64,000 nt of DNA from SPCO01 sp963809045 (GTDB taxonomy: Bacteria; Chloroflexota; Limnocylindria; Limnocylindrales; CSP1-4). The notes beneath the pieces were generated by a model. It made no database searches, was not told the origin of the DNA, and saw only the letters and a program-made list of their open reading frames with translations. Shown here piece after piece: positions 16,491 to 26,221 of this stretch (position 1 is the stretch's first letter; the number at the start of each line of letters is the position of its first letter). A program made the translations under genes and the position numbers. The stretch spans positions 1,860,001 through 1,924,000 of the forward strand of contig CAWEHW010000004.1 in assembly GCA_963809045.1 (NCBI GenBank), read 5' to 3'.

Positions 16491-17450
16491 TCAGCCCTTC
16501 GGGCGCTCGCGGATGACGGCCTTCGGGTCCTTCTCGAGCTCGATCCCCTTGTAGGCGGCCTGCCGGACGAGGCCGTCACCGGTCCAGCCGGCAAATTCGG
16601 CACGGATCACGAGGTCTGGGCGGAGCCAGTTGGCGTTCCGTGCGGCCGCCTTGGGCGGTGGCGTCGCGAACGGGGGCTCCGATGTTGCCAGCGGCGCCAC
16701 GGCGGCCAGCAGCTCGGCCCGGCTGCCCTGAGTGAACCCGGCACCGATCTTCCCGGCATAGACCAGGGACCCGTCCTCGTAGACTCCCACCAGGAGCGCG
16801 CCGAGGTCGACGGCACTCCCGGTCCCGGTGACCCAACCGCAAACGATGAGCTCCTGCTCCGGGCGGATCTTGACCTTCTGCCAGCGGTCCGTGCGCCCAC
16901 CGGGGATGTACCGCGAGTGCCGGTCCTTGGCCATGATCCCCTCGAGGCCTCGATCACGGGCGGCTTCGAAGAAGGCGACGCCGTCGGCCTCGATGTGCTC
17001 GCTCAACCGGACGCGCGGATCCGGTCGCAAGACGCCCGCGAGCAGGCGACGACGCTCCTCCAGCGGCTCGTCGAGCAGGGATTTGCCGTCGAGATGGAGC
17101 AAGTCGAACACCTCGTACACAAATGGGGTCGGCTCGGCGGCCACTCCCCTCCCCTTGATCCTGGCCTGCAAGAGGGCGAAGTCCGGCTCGCCGCGAGCGT
17201 CCAGGGCGATCACCTCGCCATCCACGACCGCGCTACGTGCCTCGAGCCACGTGGGCGGCTCCAGGAACGGCCCGAAATAGCGTGACGCGGCATCCTGCTC
17301 GCCCCGTGTCCACAGGCGGACCACATCCCCGTCGACCACGGCCTCGACGCGGAAGCCGTCCCACTTGACCTCGAACAGCCAGTCAGGATCGTCGAACGGT
17401 CCGCCGACCAGCGTCGCCAGCATCGGTGGGATGAACCGGGGTTTCGTCAC
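16491..17450 (-). CDS. ATP-dependent DNA ligase (LigC/LigD-ligase type)
   Basis: 319 residues. The nucleotidyltransferase motif I EVKWDGFR holds the adenylated Lys29; motif III (VVDGEVIALD), motif IV (EGIMAKD) and motif V (WQKVKIR) follow, then an OB-fold domain with ELIVCGW and GKIGAGF. Such short ligases act in non-homologous end joining or base-excision repair, but no Ku or LigD polymerase gene is in the window. Its GTG start overlaps the stop of the LysR gene (GTGA, 17447-17450), so translation is coupled. Confidence 0.9.
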   Translation of the reverse strand: MTKPRFIPPMLATLVGGPFDDPDWLFEVKWDGFRVEAVVDGDVVRLWTRGEQDAASRYFGPFLEPPTWLEARSAVVDGEVIALDARGEPDFALLQARIKGRGVAAEPTPFVYEVFDLLHLDGKSLLDEPLEERRRLLAGVLRPDPRVRLSEHIEADGVAFFEAARDRGLEGIMAKDRHSRYIPGGRTDRWQKVKIRPEQELIVCGWVTGTGSAVDLGALLVGVYEDGSLVYAGKIGAGFTQGSRAELLAAVAPLATSEPPFATPPPKAAARNANWLRPDLVIRAEFAGWTGDGLVRQAAYKGIELEKDPKAVIRERPKG

Positions 17451-18487
17451 CGTTTGCCTCGTGATGGGGCCGTCACCGGCTCGTAGTCGCCGTTCGCGAG
17501 CCGTGACGCGTCCGGTTCGGGCAGCCAGGTCGCCTGATTGGCCGCGCGCGCCAGCTCGAGCCAGCCCTCCCCCACTGCGAGCTCCGCCGCGGCGTCGAGA
17601 ACGGCGGTGATGCCCGAACTGGGGCTGTCGCGCCGCCAGGCCATCGACCACGCATAGAGCGGGACCGGGTCGACGATCGGCCGGCGGACGCCACCGGGCA
17701 CATCCACGTGATCGGCCGATGTCAGGATCGGGAGGCCCTGCCGGACGAGGTGATAGCCCTGTTCCTCGAGCCCGATCGCGGGCATGTGCGGCGGCGTCGA
17801 ATGGGCCCCCGAGAGGGCGAAGAACTGCACGAGCAGATCGGCCCATTCCGGCGTCATCGAATGCGGCGGCAGGCCATCGATCTCGAGGCCGCGCAAGCTG
17901 CGCAGTGGAACGACGTCCTTCTCGGCGAGTGGATGGGTGGCCGGCACCAGAACCGCGAGCGGTTCCAGGCGGATCAGGACGTGATCGATGGTGGGCATCG
18001 GCGGCGCGTCGAGCCAGCCGACCCGCCCGAGCACGACATCGATGCTGCCCGCGGCGAGCTTCTCGAGCGCAGCCCCGGTCCCGCCGCTGTAGCGGCCGCG
18101 GAGTTCCACCGTTGGGGCGCGCGAGCGGGCGAGGTCGAGGATCCGGATCCCGGTGAGGCGTCCATCGCTCATGAGGTCGACCACCGTCGGCTTGGCGACC
18201 GGGGCGTGGACGTCGGCCCAGACGGCGTCATGGCGGGCGACCAGGTCCCGCGCCCGGACCAGCAGCCGTTCCCCGTCCGGCGTCAGCGTCACGCGGCGGG
18301 TCGTTCGGACGAAGAGCTGCGTCCCGAGCCTGGCCTCGAGTCGCTGGATCTCGCGACTCAGGGCCTGCTGGGCGACGAACAGGCGCGCCGCTGCACGAGT
18401 GAAGTTGAGCTCATCCGCGGCGGCTACGAAGTAGCGCAGCGAGCGGATCTCGAGCTCGTTCCCAATCGGACCACCGATCACATTCAC
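17447..18487 (-). CDS. LysR-family transcriptional regulator
   Basis: 346 residues. The N-terminal winged HTH (EIRSLRYFVAAADELNFTRAA, then LSREIQRLEARLG) is classic LysR; the rest is the two-lobed effector domain. GTG 18487 is chosen because the family starts about 12 residues before the HTH, and TACCAT at 18497-18502 could be a -10. The longer frame to 18652 is not LysR-like. It diverges from a small gene at 18587, the normal layout for a LysR target, and overlaps the DNA ligase start, so ligase expression may follow its autoregulation. Confidence 0.88.
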   Translation of the reverse strand: MNVIGGPIGNELEIRSLRYFVAAADELNFTRAAARLFVAQQALSREIQRLEARLGTQLFVRTTRRVTLTPDGERLLVRARDLVARHDAVWADVHAPVAKPTVVDLMSDGRLTGIRILDLARSRAPTVELRGRYSGGTGAALEKLAAGSIDVVLGRVGWLDAPPMPTIDHVLIRLEPLAVLVPATHPLAEKDVVPLRSLRGLEIDGLPPHSMTPEWADLLVQFFALSGAHSTPPHMPAIGLEEQGYHLVRQGLPILTSADHVDVPGGVRRPIVDPVPLYAWSMAWRRDSPSSGITAVLDAAAELAVGEGWLELARAANQATWLPEPDASRLANGDYEPVTAPSRGKR

Positions 18488-18586
18488 GCATTTCCAATGG
18501 TAATCGCTGATCCACAGGTGTTGGACGCCCGCGCGAACCCGCGAGAGAGTGGACCCAGGACCCAACCACACGAAAGGACACCCGAC

Positions 18587-18781
18587 ATGTTCGATCCCGC
18601 AGCCCTCGGAACCCTGATCATCGGCCTGAACGCAGAGCGAACCGAAGCCCACGACCGTCGACGACGGCCGGTCACGGCACCAGGGCGCGCCCTGGGCTTT
18701 CGCCTCGCCCTGGCGAACGGCCTCCGGCGAGCCGCCGCGCTTCTCGATGGACCGGCGGTCCGCGAGGTCGCGGGCTCATGA
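18587..18781 (+). CDS. Small basic hypothetical protein divergent from LysR
   Basis: 64 residues (starts MFDPAALGTLIIGLNAERTE) with AAGGA 8 bases before the ATG. It has one short hydrophobic patch followed by an Arg/Ala-rich helical tail. No domain is recognised; similar short proteins with an MFDP start seem familiar from high-GC genomes, but I cannot name a family. The divergent position, 99 bases from the LysR start, makes it the likeliest LysR target. Confidence 0.5.
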   Translation: MFDPAALGTLIIGLNAERTEAHDRRRRPVTAPGRALGFRLALANGLRRAAALLDGPAVREVAGS

Positions 18782-18806
18782 CCTCCACCGGCGACCGAGT
18801 CGCGCG

Positions 18807-20096
18807 CTACGCGATCGAGTCGGTCGCCGGATCCCTGGCTGGGATGAGCACCGCCGCGAGGATCCCGCAGGCCACGCACGCACCGATCCCCAGTGCGACG
18901 GCACCGCCCAACGACTCAGCGGCAATCACTCCGGCCAGGGCGGCTCCAATCGGGAAACCCGAAAAGTTGAAGCCCATGGAGATCGCGAACGCCCGGCCGA
19001 GCCAGGCCGGGTCCGTGCGTCGCTGGCGGACCGTGAACAGCGCGATGTCGAATGGGCCGCTGACGGCCCCGGCGAGCAGCTGGGAGAGAGCGACGAGAGC
19101 CAGCCCCAGGACCGGGTCGAGCGCGCCGGGTGCACCCGCCGGGCCAGCGAGCGCGACCGGGATGACGATCGCGGCGGCTGCTGCGTAACCGAACGGCGGC
19201 ACCACCAGCAGGATCCACTCGCGGCCACGCGTGTCGATCCGTCCGAACACGAGGGCAGACACCATCCCGGACACGCCCGAAATGGCGAACATCACGCCCA
19301 CGAGCGCAGCATTCGCGCCAAGCTGGTGCAGCACGAGCAGTGGCAGCACGATCGTGGTCGTGCCACCAGCCAGCGTCAGGAATGAAACTGTCAAGCCCAG
19401 CCCGCGCAGCGTTCGGTTCTGCCAGACGTAGGCGATGCCCGCACGGGCATCGCCCAGGAGCGACCCGGTCGCCGTCACCTCCGTCAGCGGGTCGCGAACG
19501 CCGATCATGCTGATCGCCGTGAACGCCAGCAGGACGGCCACCACGACGAGGGCCAGCGGCCCGCCGCCCAGGGCCACGAGCGAGGCAGCCACCGGGGGGC
19601 CCAGGATCGTCGCGACGACATACCCGTTGGAGTCGAGTGCGTTGACCCGCTCCCACAGGTGCCGCGGGACGATCAGCGGGAAGAGCGTCCGGAGCCCCAC
19701 GGCGCTGAAGATCGACGTCAGCGACATGACCGCGGCGATGAGCACGAGCAACCACGCCGGGAGCGCATCGGCGATCGCGAGGCCGGCGATCAGAAGGAGC
19801 GCGGCCACCGAGATGACGTAGTCGGCCATCATCAGGCGGATCCGCCCGTGGCGATCGAGCAGCACGCCGGCGATCGGGCTCATCAGGATGCCCGGGAAAA
19901 TGCTCGCGAACGTCACGAGACCGGCCAGCTCGGGCGAGCCGTATTCGGCCAGGGCGAACAGCACGAACGCGACGCCCAGCATCGCTTGCGCAATCCGGGC
20001 AAGGGCCATTCCGAGCACGATCCGGCCAAGCGATGGCACGCGGAGGAGCGCGCGATACGAGGGATCGCTCGAATGGGAGGTCATCGGGCCATTCAT
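18807..20096 (-). CDS. MFS transporter (MFS_3/EntS-like exporter)
   Basis: 429 residues with 12 membrane segments. The first loop carries GVLLDRHGRIRL, the MFS motif-A equivalent, and there is a symmetrical second half (ALVFGRIDTRG). This branch exports siderophores, drugs or metabolites by proton antiport. The start is uncertain: TACGAT at 20095-20100 overlaps the first ATG and would favour ATG 20084. A second exporter of the same branch lies at 26509-27765. Confidence 0.87.
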   Translation of the reverse strand: MNGPMTSHSSDPSYRALLRVPSLGRIVLGMALARIAQAMLGVAFVLFALAEYGSPELAGLVTFASIFPGILMSPIAGVLLDRHGRIRLMMADYVISVAALLLIAGLAIADALPAWLLVLIAAVMSLTSIFSAVGLRTLFPLIVPRHLWERVNALDSNGYVVATILGPPVAASLVALGGGPLALVVVAVLLAFTAISMIGVRDPLTEVTATGSLLGDARAGIAYVWQNRTLRGLGLTVSFLTLAGGTTTIVLPLLVLHQLGANAALVGVMFAISGVSGMVSALVFGRIDTRGREWILLVVPPFGYAAAAAIVIPVALAGPAGAPGALDPVLGLALVALSQLLAGAVSGPFDIALFTVRQRRTDPAWLGRAFAISMGFNFSGFPIGAALAGVIAAESLGGAVALGIGACVACGILAAVLIPARDPATDSIA

Positions 20097-20210
20097 CGTA
20101 TCGGGCCGCGGGCCGGTGCACCGTTCCGCGCGACGCCACGGGCGAGACGACCCATACCACCCGCCCGCCCGGGCCGGAAACCGGATCGCGACTTCCAGTA
20201 GGCTCCCGCC

Positions 20211-21428
20211 GTGACGGCCAATGACTCGCCAGCAATCGAGCTGACACCTTCACTGCGCAGCGACATCGAGCGCTGGTTCGCGCGGCGCGGGGTCCCGCAG
20301 CTGATCGAGGGCTACAGCTCCGAGCGGGCGATGGACTCGCGCGCGGCCCCGCTGATCTCGCTGTGGCTCATCGTCGGGACGGTCAAGGACTGGGGCACGC
20401 GTCCCGATTGGCCGCTGGCGTGGAACGTCATCGGGATCGCCGGCACGATCGCCTGGATGGCCGTGGTCTGGGTGGTTGTCAGCCGCCTCAGGAATCGGCC
20501 GGCGCGCCTGCGCCCGTCGACCTTCGACATGTTCGACATCGCGACCATCGGGCTCCTGCCGGCTCTTCCCGCGGCGCTCGTCGACCAGAACCCCGGCGAG
20601 TTCGCGGCCTCCGCGCTGGGTTCGCTGACCGGTATTGGGGCGATCTACGTCGTCATCGGCTTCGGCCTCATCGAGATCGGGATGTGGGCATTCGAGCGCC
20701 TCTGGCTCCAGCTCACCCATCTGCTCGAGCTCGTGGCGCGAACCCTGCCGGTCCTCGTCATCCTCGTCGTGTTCCTGCTGTTCGGCGCCGAGATCTGGCA
20801 GGTTGCGCATGCCACGAATGTCGGCGAGCTCACCCTGGTGCTGGCGTTCCTGTTGCTGATGGCCTCGCTCATCGGCGTCACCGCGTTCCGCCGCGAGCTC
20901 GCACGGCTGGAGCGCGAGTTCGATCGGGACGGGATCCTGCGAAGCGCGGAGGCAACCCCGGTCGCGCGGCTCCTCCCCGATCTCGGCCCCGACGTCACCG
21001 GCGTGCGGCGCCTGTCATGGCTGCATCGGAGCAACCTGACCCTTCTCGTGGTCGTTCCCCAGGTGCTCCAGGTGGTTGCGGTGGGTCTCATCGTGACGGC
21101 TTTTCTCGTGGCCTTCGCCGTCCTTGCCATCCCGGGCGAGGTCCAGACCGAGTGGATCGGGGCTTCGCCGCGCGTCGTCGTCGAGTACTCCCTCCTGAAC
21201 GAGGCTCGGATCATCTCGGCGGAGCTGCTCATCGTCAGCGCGGTACTGGGTGGGATCGTCGGCCTGTACTTCAGCGGGTTGGCGATCTCCGATCCGACGT
21301 ACCGATCGGAGCAGTTCGACCGCGACGTCGACGGTGTTCGCGAGCTGCTGGCGGCGCGCGCCGTGTACCTCGATGCCCTTGGCCGGGGCGACGTTCGATC
21401 GCCTGGCCGGCCACCAGACCGACCCTGA
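20211..21428 (+). CDS. Multi-spanning membrane protein, unknown function
   Basis: 405 residues with about six to eight hydrophobic helices between residues 45 and 360 and a cytoplasmic charged N-terminus (ELTPSLRSDIERWFARRG). No transporter or enzyme motif is recognised. GTG 20211 follows TAGGCT (20199-20204) by 6 bases. The C-terminal residues (GRGDVRSPGRPPDRP) are read from the wrong frame of a DUF6194 relic, so the native end of this protein was probably lost and replaced. Confidence 0.7.
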   Translation: MTANDSPAIELTPSLRSDIERWFARRGVPQLIEGYSSERAMDSRAAPLISLWLIVGTVKDWGTRPDWPLAWNVIGIAGTIAWMAVVWVVVSRLRNRPARLRPSTFDMFDIATIGLLPALPAALVDQNPGEFAASALGSLTGIGAIYVVIGFGLIEIGMWAFERLWLQLTHLLELVARTLPVLVILVVFLLFGAEIWQVAHATNVGELTLVLAFLLLMASLIGVTAFRRELARLEREFDRDGILRSAEATPVARLLPDLGPDVTGVRRLSWLHRSNLTLLVVVPQVLQVVAVGLIVTAFLVAFAVLAIPGEVQTEWIGASPRVVVEYSLLNEARIISAELLIVSAVLGGIVGLYFSGLAISDPTYRSEQFDRDVDGVRELLAARAVYLDALGRGDVRSPGRPPDRP

Positions 21429-21591
21429 CTACGCGAGCCTTGACCGGATCCTCCCCCACCCTGTGTACGCTCGCCAACACTGGATCTGCATCCTCAACCC
21501 GAGTGCCACGACCTACGACGAGGTCGTCGTCCCATTGCTGGCGCTCGCGTATGGCCGGCTTGCCGCCATGCGAGCGCGACATGCGCGCTGA
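21385..21591 (+). pseudogene. C-terminal fragment of a DUF6194 protein
   Basis: In the +1 frame the text GATFDRLAGHQ, DYASLDRILPHPVYA, HWICILNPSATTYDEV and LLALAYGRL matches the end of DUF6194 proteins, whose first two thirds are absent. It overlaps the end of the membrane-protein gene and stops at 21591. The junction looks like a deletion that fused two unrelated genes out of frame. Confidence 0.55.
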
Positions 21592-21642
21592 CTCGCCGCA
21601 GGCTCGCTCACGAGATCGGCCGCGATCCACGACAATCGCCTT

Positions 21643-22287
21643 GTGACCGCTCCATTCCCCCAGACCGCAAGCCGGCGGGGCGTGCTCATGCTCGCGGACA
21701 TCTCCGGCTACACGGGCTTCCTGCAGGGCGTTGCGGACGCCCATCGCGACCTGATCGTGGAAGCCGACGAACCGCCGCCTGCCTATGCCCTCCTCTCGCA
21801 CCTGCTCGACACGATCAACGGGTCGATCGGCCCGCTGTTCCGCCTCGCGAAGTTCGAAGGTGACGCGATCTTCGCCGTCGAGGACGAGCCGATCCCACCC
21901 GGCGATGCCGTCCTCGACTGCCTGCGTGCCTGCTATGCGGCGTTCCGTGCCAGCCTCTCGTCGGCTGAATCGCAGTGGACCTGCAACTGCACGGCCTGCG
22001 CCCGGATCGAAGACCTGGACCTGAAGTTCGTCGTCCACCACGGCAGGTACGTTGCGCAGTCGATCGCCGGACGCGAGGAACTCCTCGGCACCGAGGTCAA
22101 CCTGGTCCACCGCCTGCTGAAGAACCACGCGCGCGATCTCGTGGGGCGGGTCCCGTACGCACTCATCACCGACGCCACGGCGTCCGTCCTCGACATCCCG
22201 ACCGCCGGAATGGTCAAGGGTCAGGAGTCATACGACGACATGCCCGGCGTGGGCGTCTGGGTGCTGGCGCTCAAGACACCGGCCTAG
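21643..22287 (+). CDS. DUF2652 cyclase-fold protein
   Basis: 214 residues. It starts with MLADISGYTGFLQGV and KFEGDAIFAVED, which mimic the two metal-binding segments of class III nucleotide cyclases, then CNCTACARIEDLDLKF and VVHHGRYV of the DUF2652 family. Three Cys residues are clustered. Both acidic positions are present (LADIS, EGDA). Whether it makes cyclic nucleotides is unknown. GTG 21643 has only a weak -10 (GACAAT, 21631-21636). It ends 26 bases before the end of the convergent broken cyclase gene. Confidence 0.82.
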   Translation: MTAPFPQTASRRGVLMLADISGYTGFLQGVADAHRDLIVEADEPPPAYALLSHLLDTINGSIGPLFRLAKFEGDAIFAVEDEPIPPGDAVLDCLRACYAAFRASLSSAESQWTCNCTACARIEDLDLKFVVHHGRYVAQSIAGREELLGTEVNLVHRLLKNHARDLVGRVPYALITDATASVLDIPTAGMVKGQESYDDMPGVGVWVLALKTPA

Positions 22288-22313
22288 GTGGGGCGTCGAC
22301 CCCGCGGCGGAAG

Positions 22314-24283
22314 CTAGCTCCAGGCGACCAGGGCGACCGACAAGGGCGTCGACACCCCTTTGACCGTGACCTCGCGCGGTTCTGTGGCAGGTGAGATGCC
22401 GGCCTCGCGGAGCGTCTCGTCCGTCGCGAGGATCTCACCCGCCCCACCGAGCGCCCCGACGCGCGCAGCGACATGAACGCCGATCCCGCTGTAGTCGGCG
22501 CCACGGCGGTTCGCCTCGGCCGTGTGGAGGCCGATTCGGATCGGCGGCGCAAAACCGATCGACTCCTGGTGGCTTCGGAGGGTCCGCTGGATGGCCATTG
22601 CGCACTCCACCGCTCGATTAGCTGATTTCGAACCCGGCGAAGAAGCCGTCGCCGGTCGAGTTCACGACCTGCCCTCCCCCGTTCGCGATGAGCGTTCGGA
22701 GGGTGTCGTCATGCCATCGCAACAGCCGCTCCCATGGCGCATCGCCGAGTGCCTCGGCGAGCCGAGTCGACCCAACGATGTCGGTGAACATGAAGGTCAT
22801 CCGGACCTGCTTGGGTCCCCGCCGCCGCTCTTCGATGGCCCCGAGGCGCCTGTCGGCGGAGGCGGTGTCGATGGTTGCCCCCAGCCGCTTGAACTCGTCG
22901 AGCGCGGCCTGTAGCTCGAGCGTCGCGTCGTCTTCGTCAGTCCCCAGGAGCGCTTCCGCGAGGACGGCACGCGCCCGGGCCGTTTCATACGGTGCGCCGA
23001 CCTCGCGCCAGCCCCGCACCGCGGCGCGCAGCGCCTGGATCGCGCTCGCCGGGTCACCCTCGGCCAGCAGGACGCGGCCAACCGCAAGCTGACGCGCGGC
23101 ATCGAAGGCTGGCGACGGGTAATCGCCGACCAGGCCGCTCAGCTCATCGACCGCCGTCCGGGCTGCCGGGACGTCTCCGCCGGCGAGGAGGATCTCGATT
23201 TGCGCCGGCAGCAACCGGGTGCGGGCCCACCGAATTCGATCTCGCATCGGCCAGTGCCGATGCGATCGCCGTTGCGGCAGCCGCTGTCTTCCCCTGGGCA
23301 AGGCGGATCAGCGCGAGCGCCGGCTGGGGCGTCCTGCCACGGGTGTGGGCCTCTCGAAGCGCGGCCTCGGCCCCCTCGAAGTCGCCTCGGAGACGACGGA
23401 TGTCGCCGATCGCGTAGAAGCCTTCGGCCTGCGGCTCGGTGGCCCGGTAGCGCTCGAGCTCCGCGGTGGCTTGCACCAGGTCGGTTTCGGCCTGGTCCCA
23501 GGAACCGGCGACCACGTTGACTTCGGCGCGATGGACCCGGCAGATCCCGGGGAACCCAGACAACGAGCGGCGCTGGCAGTACCGTTCGGTCGCTTCGATC
23601 CACTCGCCCGCCCGCCGGTAGTCGCTCAGGTCGCGGCAGGCCGAGATCATCCGGCACGCGGTCACCCCGCTGGTCATCGGCGACAGCTCGCCGTTGACGG
23701 CGGCGATCGAGGCCTCCTCGAGGTAGGCGATGCCTTCGGATGTCGCGCCGCCGGCGATCTTGATCTCCCCGAGATTGGCCAGGGCCCATGCCCGAAGGTC
23801 CGCGTCGGTCGCGCGCGTGCCGATGTCGACGGCTTGCTCCGCCAGGACCAGCGCACGATCCATGTCACCCTCGGCCCGAGCCTTTTCGCTTCGAACGAGC
23901 GCGAGGTAGCCGTGCGCAAAGGAGTTCCCTTCGGGGCCGACGAGCCGCTCTGCCCGCCGGATCCAGCCCGAGGCGATCGAAGGGCGTCCAACGCGCCCGG
24001 CGTTCCGCGCGATGTGGAGCGCGACATAGGCCGCTCGTGCGTCGTTGCCTTCCGCGAGGTAGGCGTTGAACGCCCGCTCTGTGGCGGCATCCTCGACCTC
24101 AGGTTGCCCGGCGAAGAACGCTGCCAGCGCCAGCGACTCGAGGTCGGCGCCGGGCAGTGCCTGGTCGCGCTCGGCCGCGGTCAGGAGCTCGAACGCTTCC
24201 GGCCACGCATTTCGCGCGATCGCCGCCCGGGCGGCGACGAGAGGATCGGGTTCCGCCGACGTCGGCATCACGACCTCGCTCAC
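22314..24283 (-). pseudogene. TPR-class III cyclase gene broken by two frameshifts
   Basis: Read in order: TPR region 24283 to about 23240; a second frame from DRIRWARTRLLPAQIE through the linker and the first half of the cyclase (FMFTDIVGST, NSTGDGFF) to a stop near 22618; a third frame (VECAMAIQRTL, RIGLHTAE, GIGVHVAARVGA) to 22314. One extra base near 23240 and a +1/-2 change near 22617 break it. The architecture equals that of the intact gene 5590-7554, including the Asn that replaces the adenine-selecting Lys. Two lesions make a real pseudogene likelier than a single sequencing error. Confidence 0.8.
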
Positions 24284-24424
24284 GAACCGATTGTGCCACC
24301 GCGCTCCAACCGTCTCGTGTTAATGATCCACGGCCGACCAGGCCGCGTACATAGTTGCGACACGTGGCCCACCTGGGTCCCGGTTGCGCCGAAGGACGCG
24401 ACGCGCGTCCGGCAGGGAGGATCG

Positions 24425-24814
24425 ATGGACAACGTACGACTCGCCCGCACCTGGTTGCTTCTCTCGGGCGTGATTCTCATCGTGGTGGGCATCCTCGGGT
24501 TCTTCTCGAACCCGCTGGTCGGCCCGACCGGGCTGGTCGCCACGGACAATCCGCACAACATCGTGCACGTGCTGACCGGGCTCCTTGCGCTTGGCCTTGC
24601 GTACGGGATGCGTGACAGCATCGCCAACGCCGCGATCGCGTTCGGGGCGCTGTACCTGGTGGTCTTCGTGGTCACCGTCATCAGCCCGACGCTGTTCGGC
24701 ATCTTCTCGGTCCCGGTCAACACGATCGACCATGTCATCCATATCGGTCTGGCCGTCGTGAGCCTTGGTCTCGGCTACATGGCGCGTGGTCGCTCATCGG
24801 TCGTGGCCGGCTAG
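24425..24814 (+). CDS. Four-helix membrane protein (DUF4383-like)
   Basis: 129 residues, AGGGAGG just before ATG 24425. Four membrane helices are spaced as in DUF4383 proteins, with the family-like segments PHNIVHVLTGLLALGLAY and TIDHVIHIGLAVVSLGLGYM. The function of the family is unknown. Conserved His residues face the helix ends (NIVH, DHVIH). It stands alone in its direction, after the end of the divergent broken cyclase. Confidence 0.72.
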   Translation: MDNVRLARTWLLLSGVILIVVGILGFFSNPLVGPTGLVATDNPHNIVHVLTGLLALGLAYGMRDSIANAAIAFGALYLVVFVVTVISPTLFGIFSVPVNTIDHVIHIGLAVVSLGLGYMARGRSSVVAG

Positions 24815-24874
24815 CAAGGAACCGGCGGGGGCTGGGATCCCGAGCGCGCCCAGCTCCCTCCCCTCCTGCGAACG

Positions 24875-25048
24875 ATGACCTGGGTCTGCGATATCCCCGG
24901 CGCAACCGCCGCCGTGTCCGCGATGCACTTTGCCCTGCACGTCAGCCTCGCGGCGTTCGTGGTCGGTGTCGGGCTGGTGTTCCTCGCCTTCGCCGCCATC
25001 GCCTATCGACGACCGGTCGCTGCCGAGGTGAGCGCCTCGGACGGGTGA
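24875..25048 (+). CDS. Single-helix small protein, possibly a transporter C-terminal relic
   Basis: 57 residues from ATG 24875. The first 20 residues are mixed, then one membrane helix (LAAFVVGVGLVFLAFAAIAY) and a short charged tail. No Shine-Dalgarno or -10 box is convincing. The helix plus charged tail could be the last helix of an MFS transporter, so this may be a relic rather than a gene. Confidence 0.3.
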   Translation: MTWVCDIPGATAAVSAMHFALHVSLAAFVVGVGLVFLAFAAIAYRRPVAAEVSASDG

Positions 25049-25139
25049 AGCGGAACGTGGCGCCCGGGTCTCGGATGTCGGGTCGGCGCTGGCAACGTAC
25101 CTGGACCCGCCGGCGACCTGACCGGGTCTGCGCTGAGGG

Positions 25140-25883
25140 CTACGAGCCCTGGGGCTTCACCCAGACCGACACGTGTTGGCGGCTCTCGCTGGTGAACGGC
25201 TCCCTGCCCCACCCGTCCCAACGCTCCAGCAGCTCCATGCCCGCCAATCGCGCCATCAGGTCGAGCTCCGATGGCCAGACGTAGCGAAACGGACCGTCGG
25301 ACTTCTCGAATGCCGAGCCTCGCCCCTGGAAGTGATGCGAGATCAGCCCCTGGCGCTCGACGTCGTATTCGTCGATGCCCCAATGCGTCTCGCTCGCGTC
25401 GAAGATCACGAACCGCTCCCCGTAGGGCAGACGGCGGAGATCGGGAATGCCGACCTCGATCACGAAGCGGCCACCCGGCTCCAAATGGTCGGCGACGTTC
25501 CGGAAACACGAGACCTGGGAGGCCTGGGTCGTCAGGTTCATGATCGTGTTGAAGACCAGATAGGCGAGGTGGAACGTTCCGTCCACGCGGGCGACGGAGA
25601 AGTCGCCGATCGTGATCGCGATCCCCTCCCCGCCCGGCTTGGCGCGAAGCCTCGCGACCATGGCATTGGACAGCTCGATGCCGTGGACCTCGACGCCCCG
25701 CGCCGCCAGCGGCAGTGCGATCCGACCGGTGCCGATCCCTAGTTCGAGCGCCCGCCCGTGCCCGGCATGCGCGGCCAGGAAATCCACCGCCGGATTGACG
25801 ACCTCCGGTGCGAACATTGCGTCGGCGTCTTCGTCGTACGACGCCGCCACCGGCTCGTTGAAGTGGCCGTCCTCGTCGGTCAT
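25140..25883 (-). CDS. Class I SAM-dependent methyltransferase
   Basis: 247 residues. The SAM-binding motif I is ALELGIGTGRIALPLA, motif II follows as VEVHGIELS and the post-motif region as LEPGGRFVIEVG. The substrate is unknown; the C-terminal half with Trp/Arg-rich segments (YVWPSELDLM) is variable in this family. ATG 25883 lies 6 bases after TAGATT (25890-25895), so it is probably leaderless. It is one of four methyltransferases of this fold in the window. Confidence 0.85.
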   Translation of the reverse strand: MTDEDGHFNEPVAASYDEDADAMFAPEVVNPAVDFLAAHAGHGRALELGIGTGRIALPLAARGVEVHGIELSNAMVARLRAKPGGEGIAITIGDFSVARVDGTFHLAYLVFNTIMNLTTQASQVSCFRNVADHLEPGGRFVIEVGIPDLRRLPYGERFVIFDASETHWGIDEYDVERQGLISHHFQGRGSAFEKSDGPFRYVWPSELDLMARLAGMELLERWDGWGREPFTSESRQHVSVWVKPQGS

Positions 25884-25968
25884 CGACTGAATCTACTCAA
25901 GTCGGCGGAATGCCGACTCAACGTCGTCTGGACGCCGCCTCAACGTCGGCGCCCTCACCAGTCCGCGA

Positions 25969-26142
25969 TCAGGTCAGGCGTTCGACCAATGGCGCGATGG
26001 TCCGGATCCAGAGGGCCGCGACGACGCCGCAGGCGACGATCGCCATGGCGAGCGCGACGAGACCCTCGAACTGAAGGCGAAGTCGACGGCGGTATGCGCC
26101 CGTGCCTTCAAACGGGTCGCGCCTGAGCCCCCGGGTCAACAC
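25969..26142 (-). CDS. Small single-pass membrane protein
   Basis: 57 residues from GTG 26142 with a strong GGAGG Shine-Dalgarno 6 bases upstream. A basic N-terminal half (GLRRDPFEGTGAYRRRLRL) is followed by one membrane helix (LVALAMAIVACGVVAALWI) and a short tail. No family is recognised. The good ribosome site and clean coding end argue that it is real. Confidence 0.55.
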   Translation of the reverse strand: MLTRGLRRDPFEGTGAYRRRLRLQFEGLVALAMAIVACGVVAALWIRTIAPLVERLT

Positions 26143-26221
26143 GACGTCCCTCCGTGCGAGTCGAGTTCCTCAGATCATCCCTCGTTCGCGGTCCTGTTGA
26201 CCAGCCTGACATTCGGGTCAA

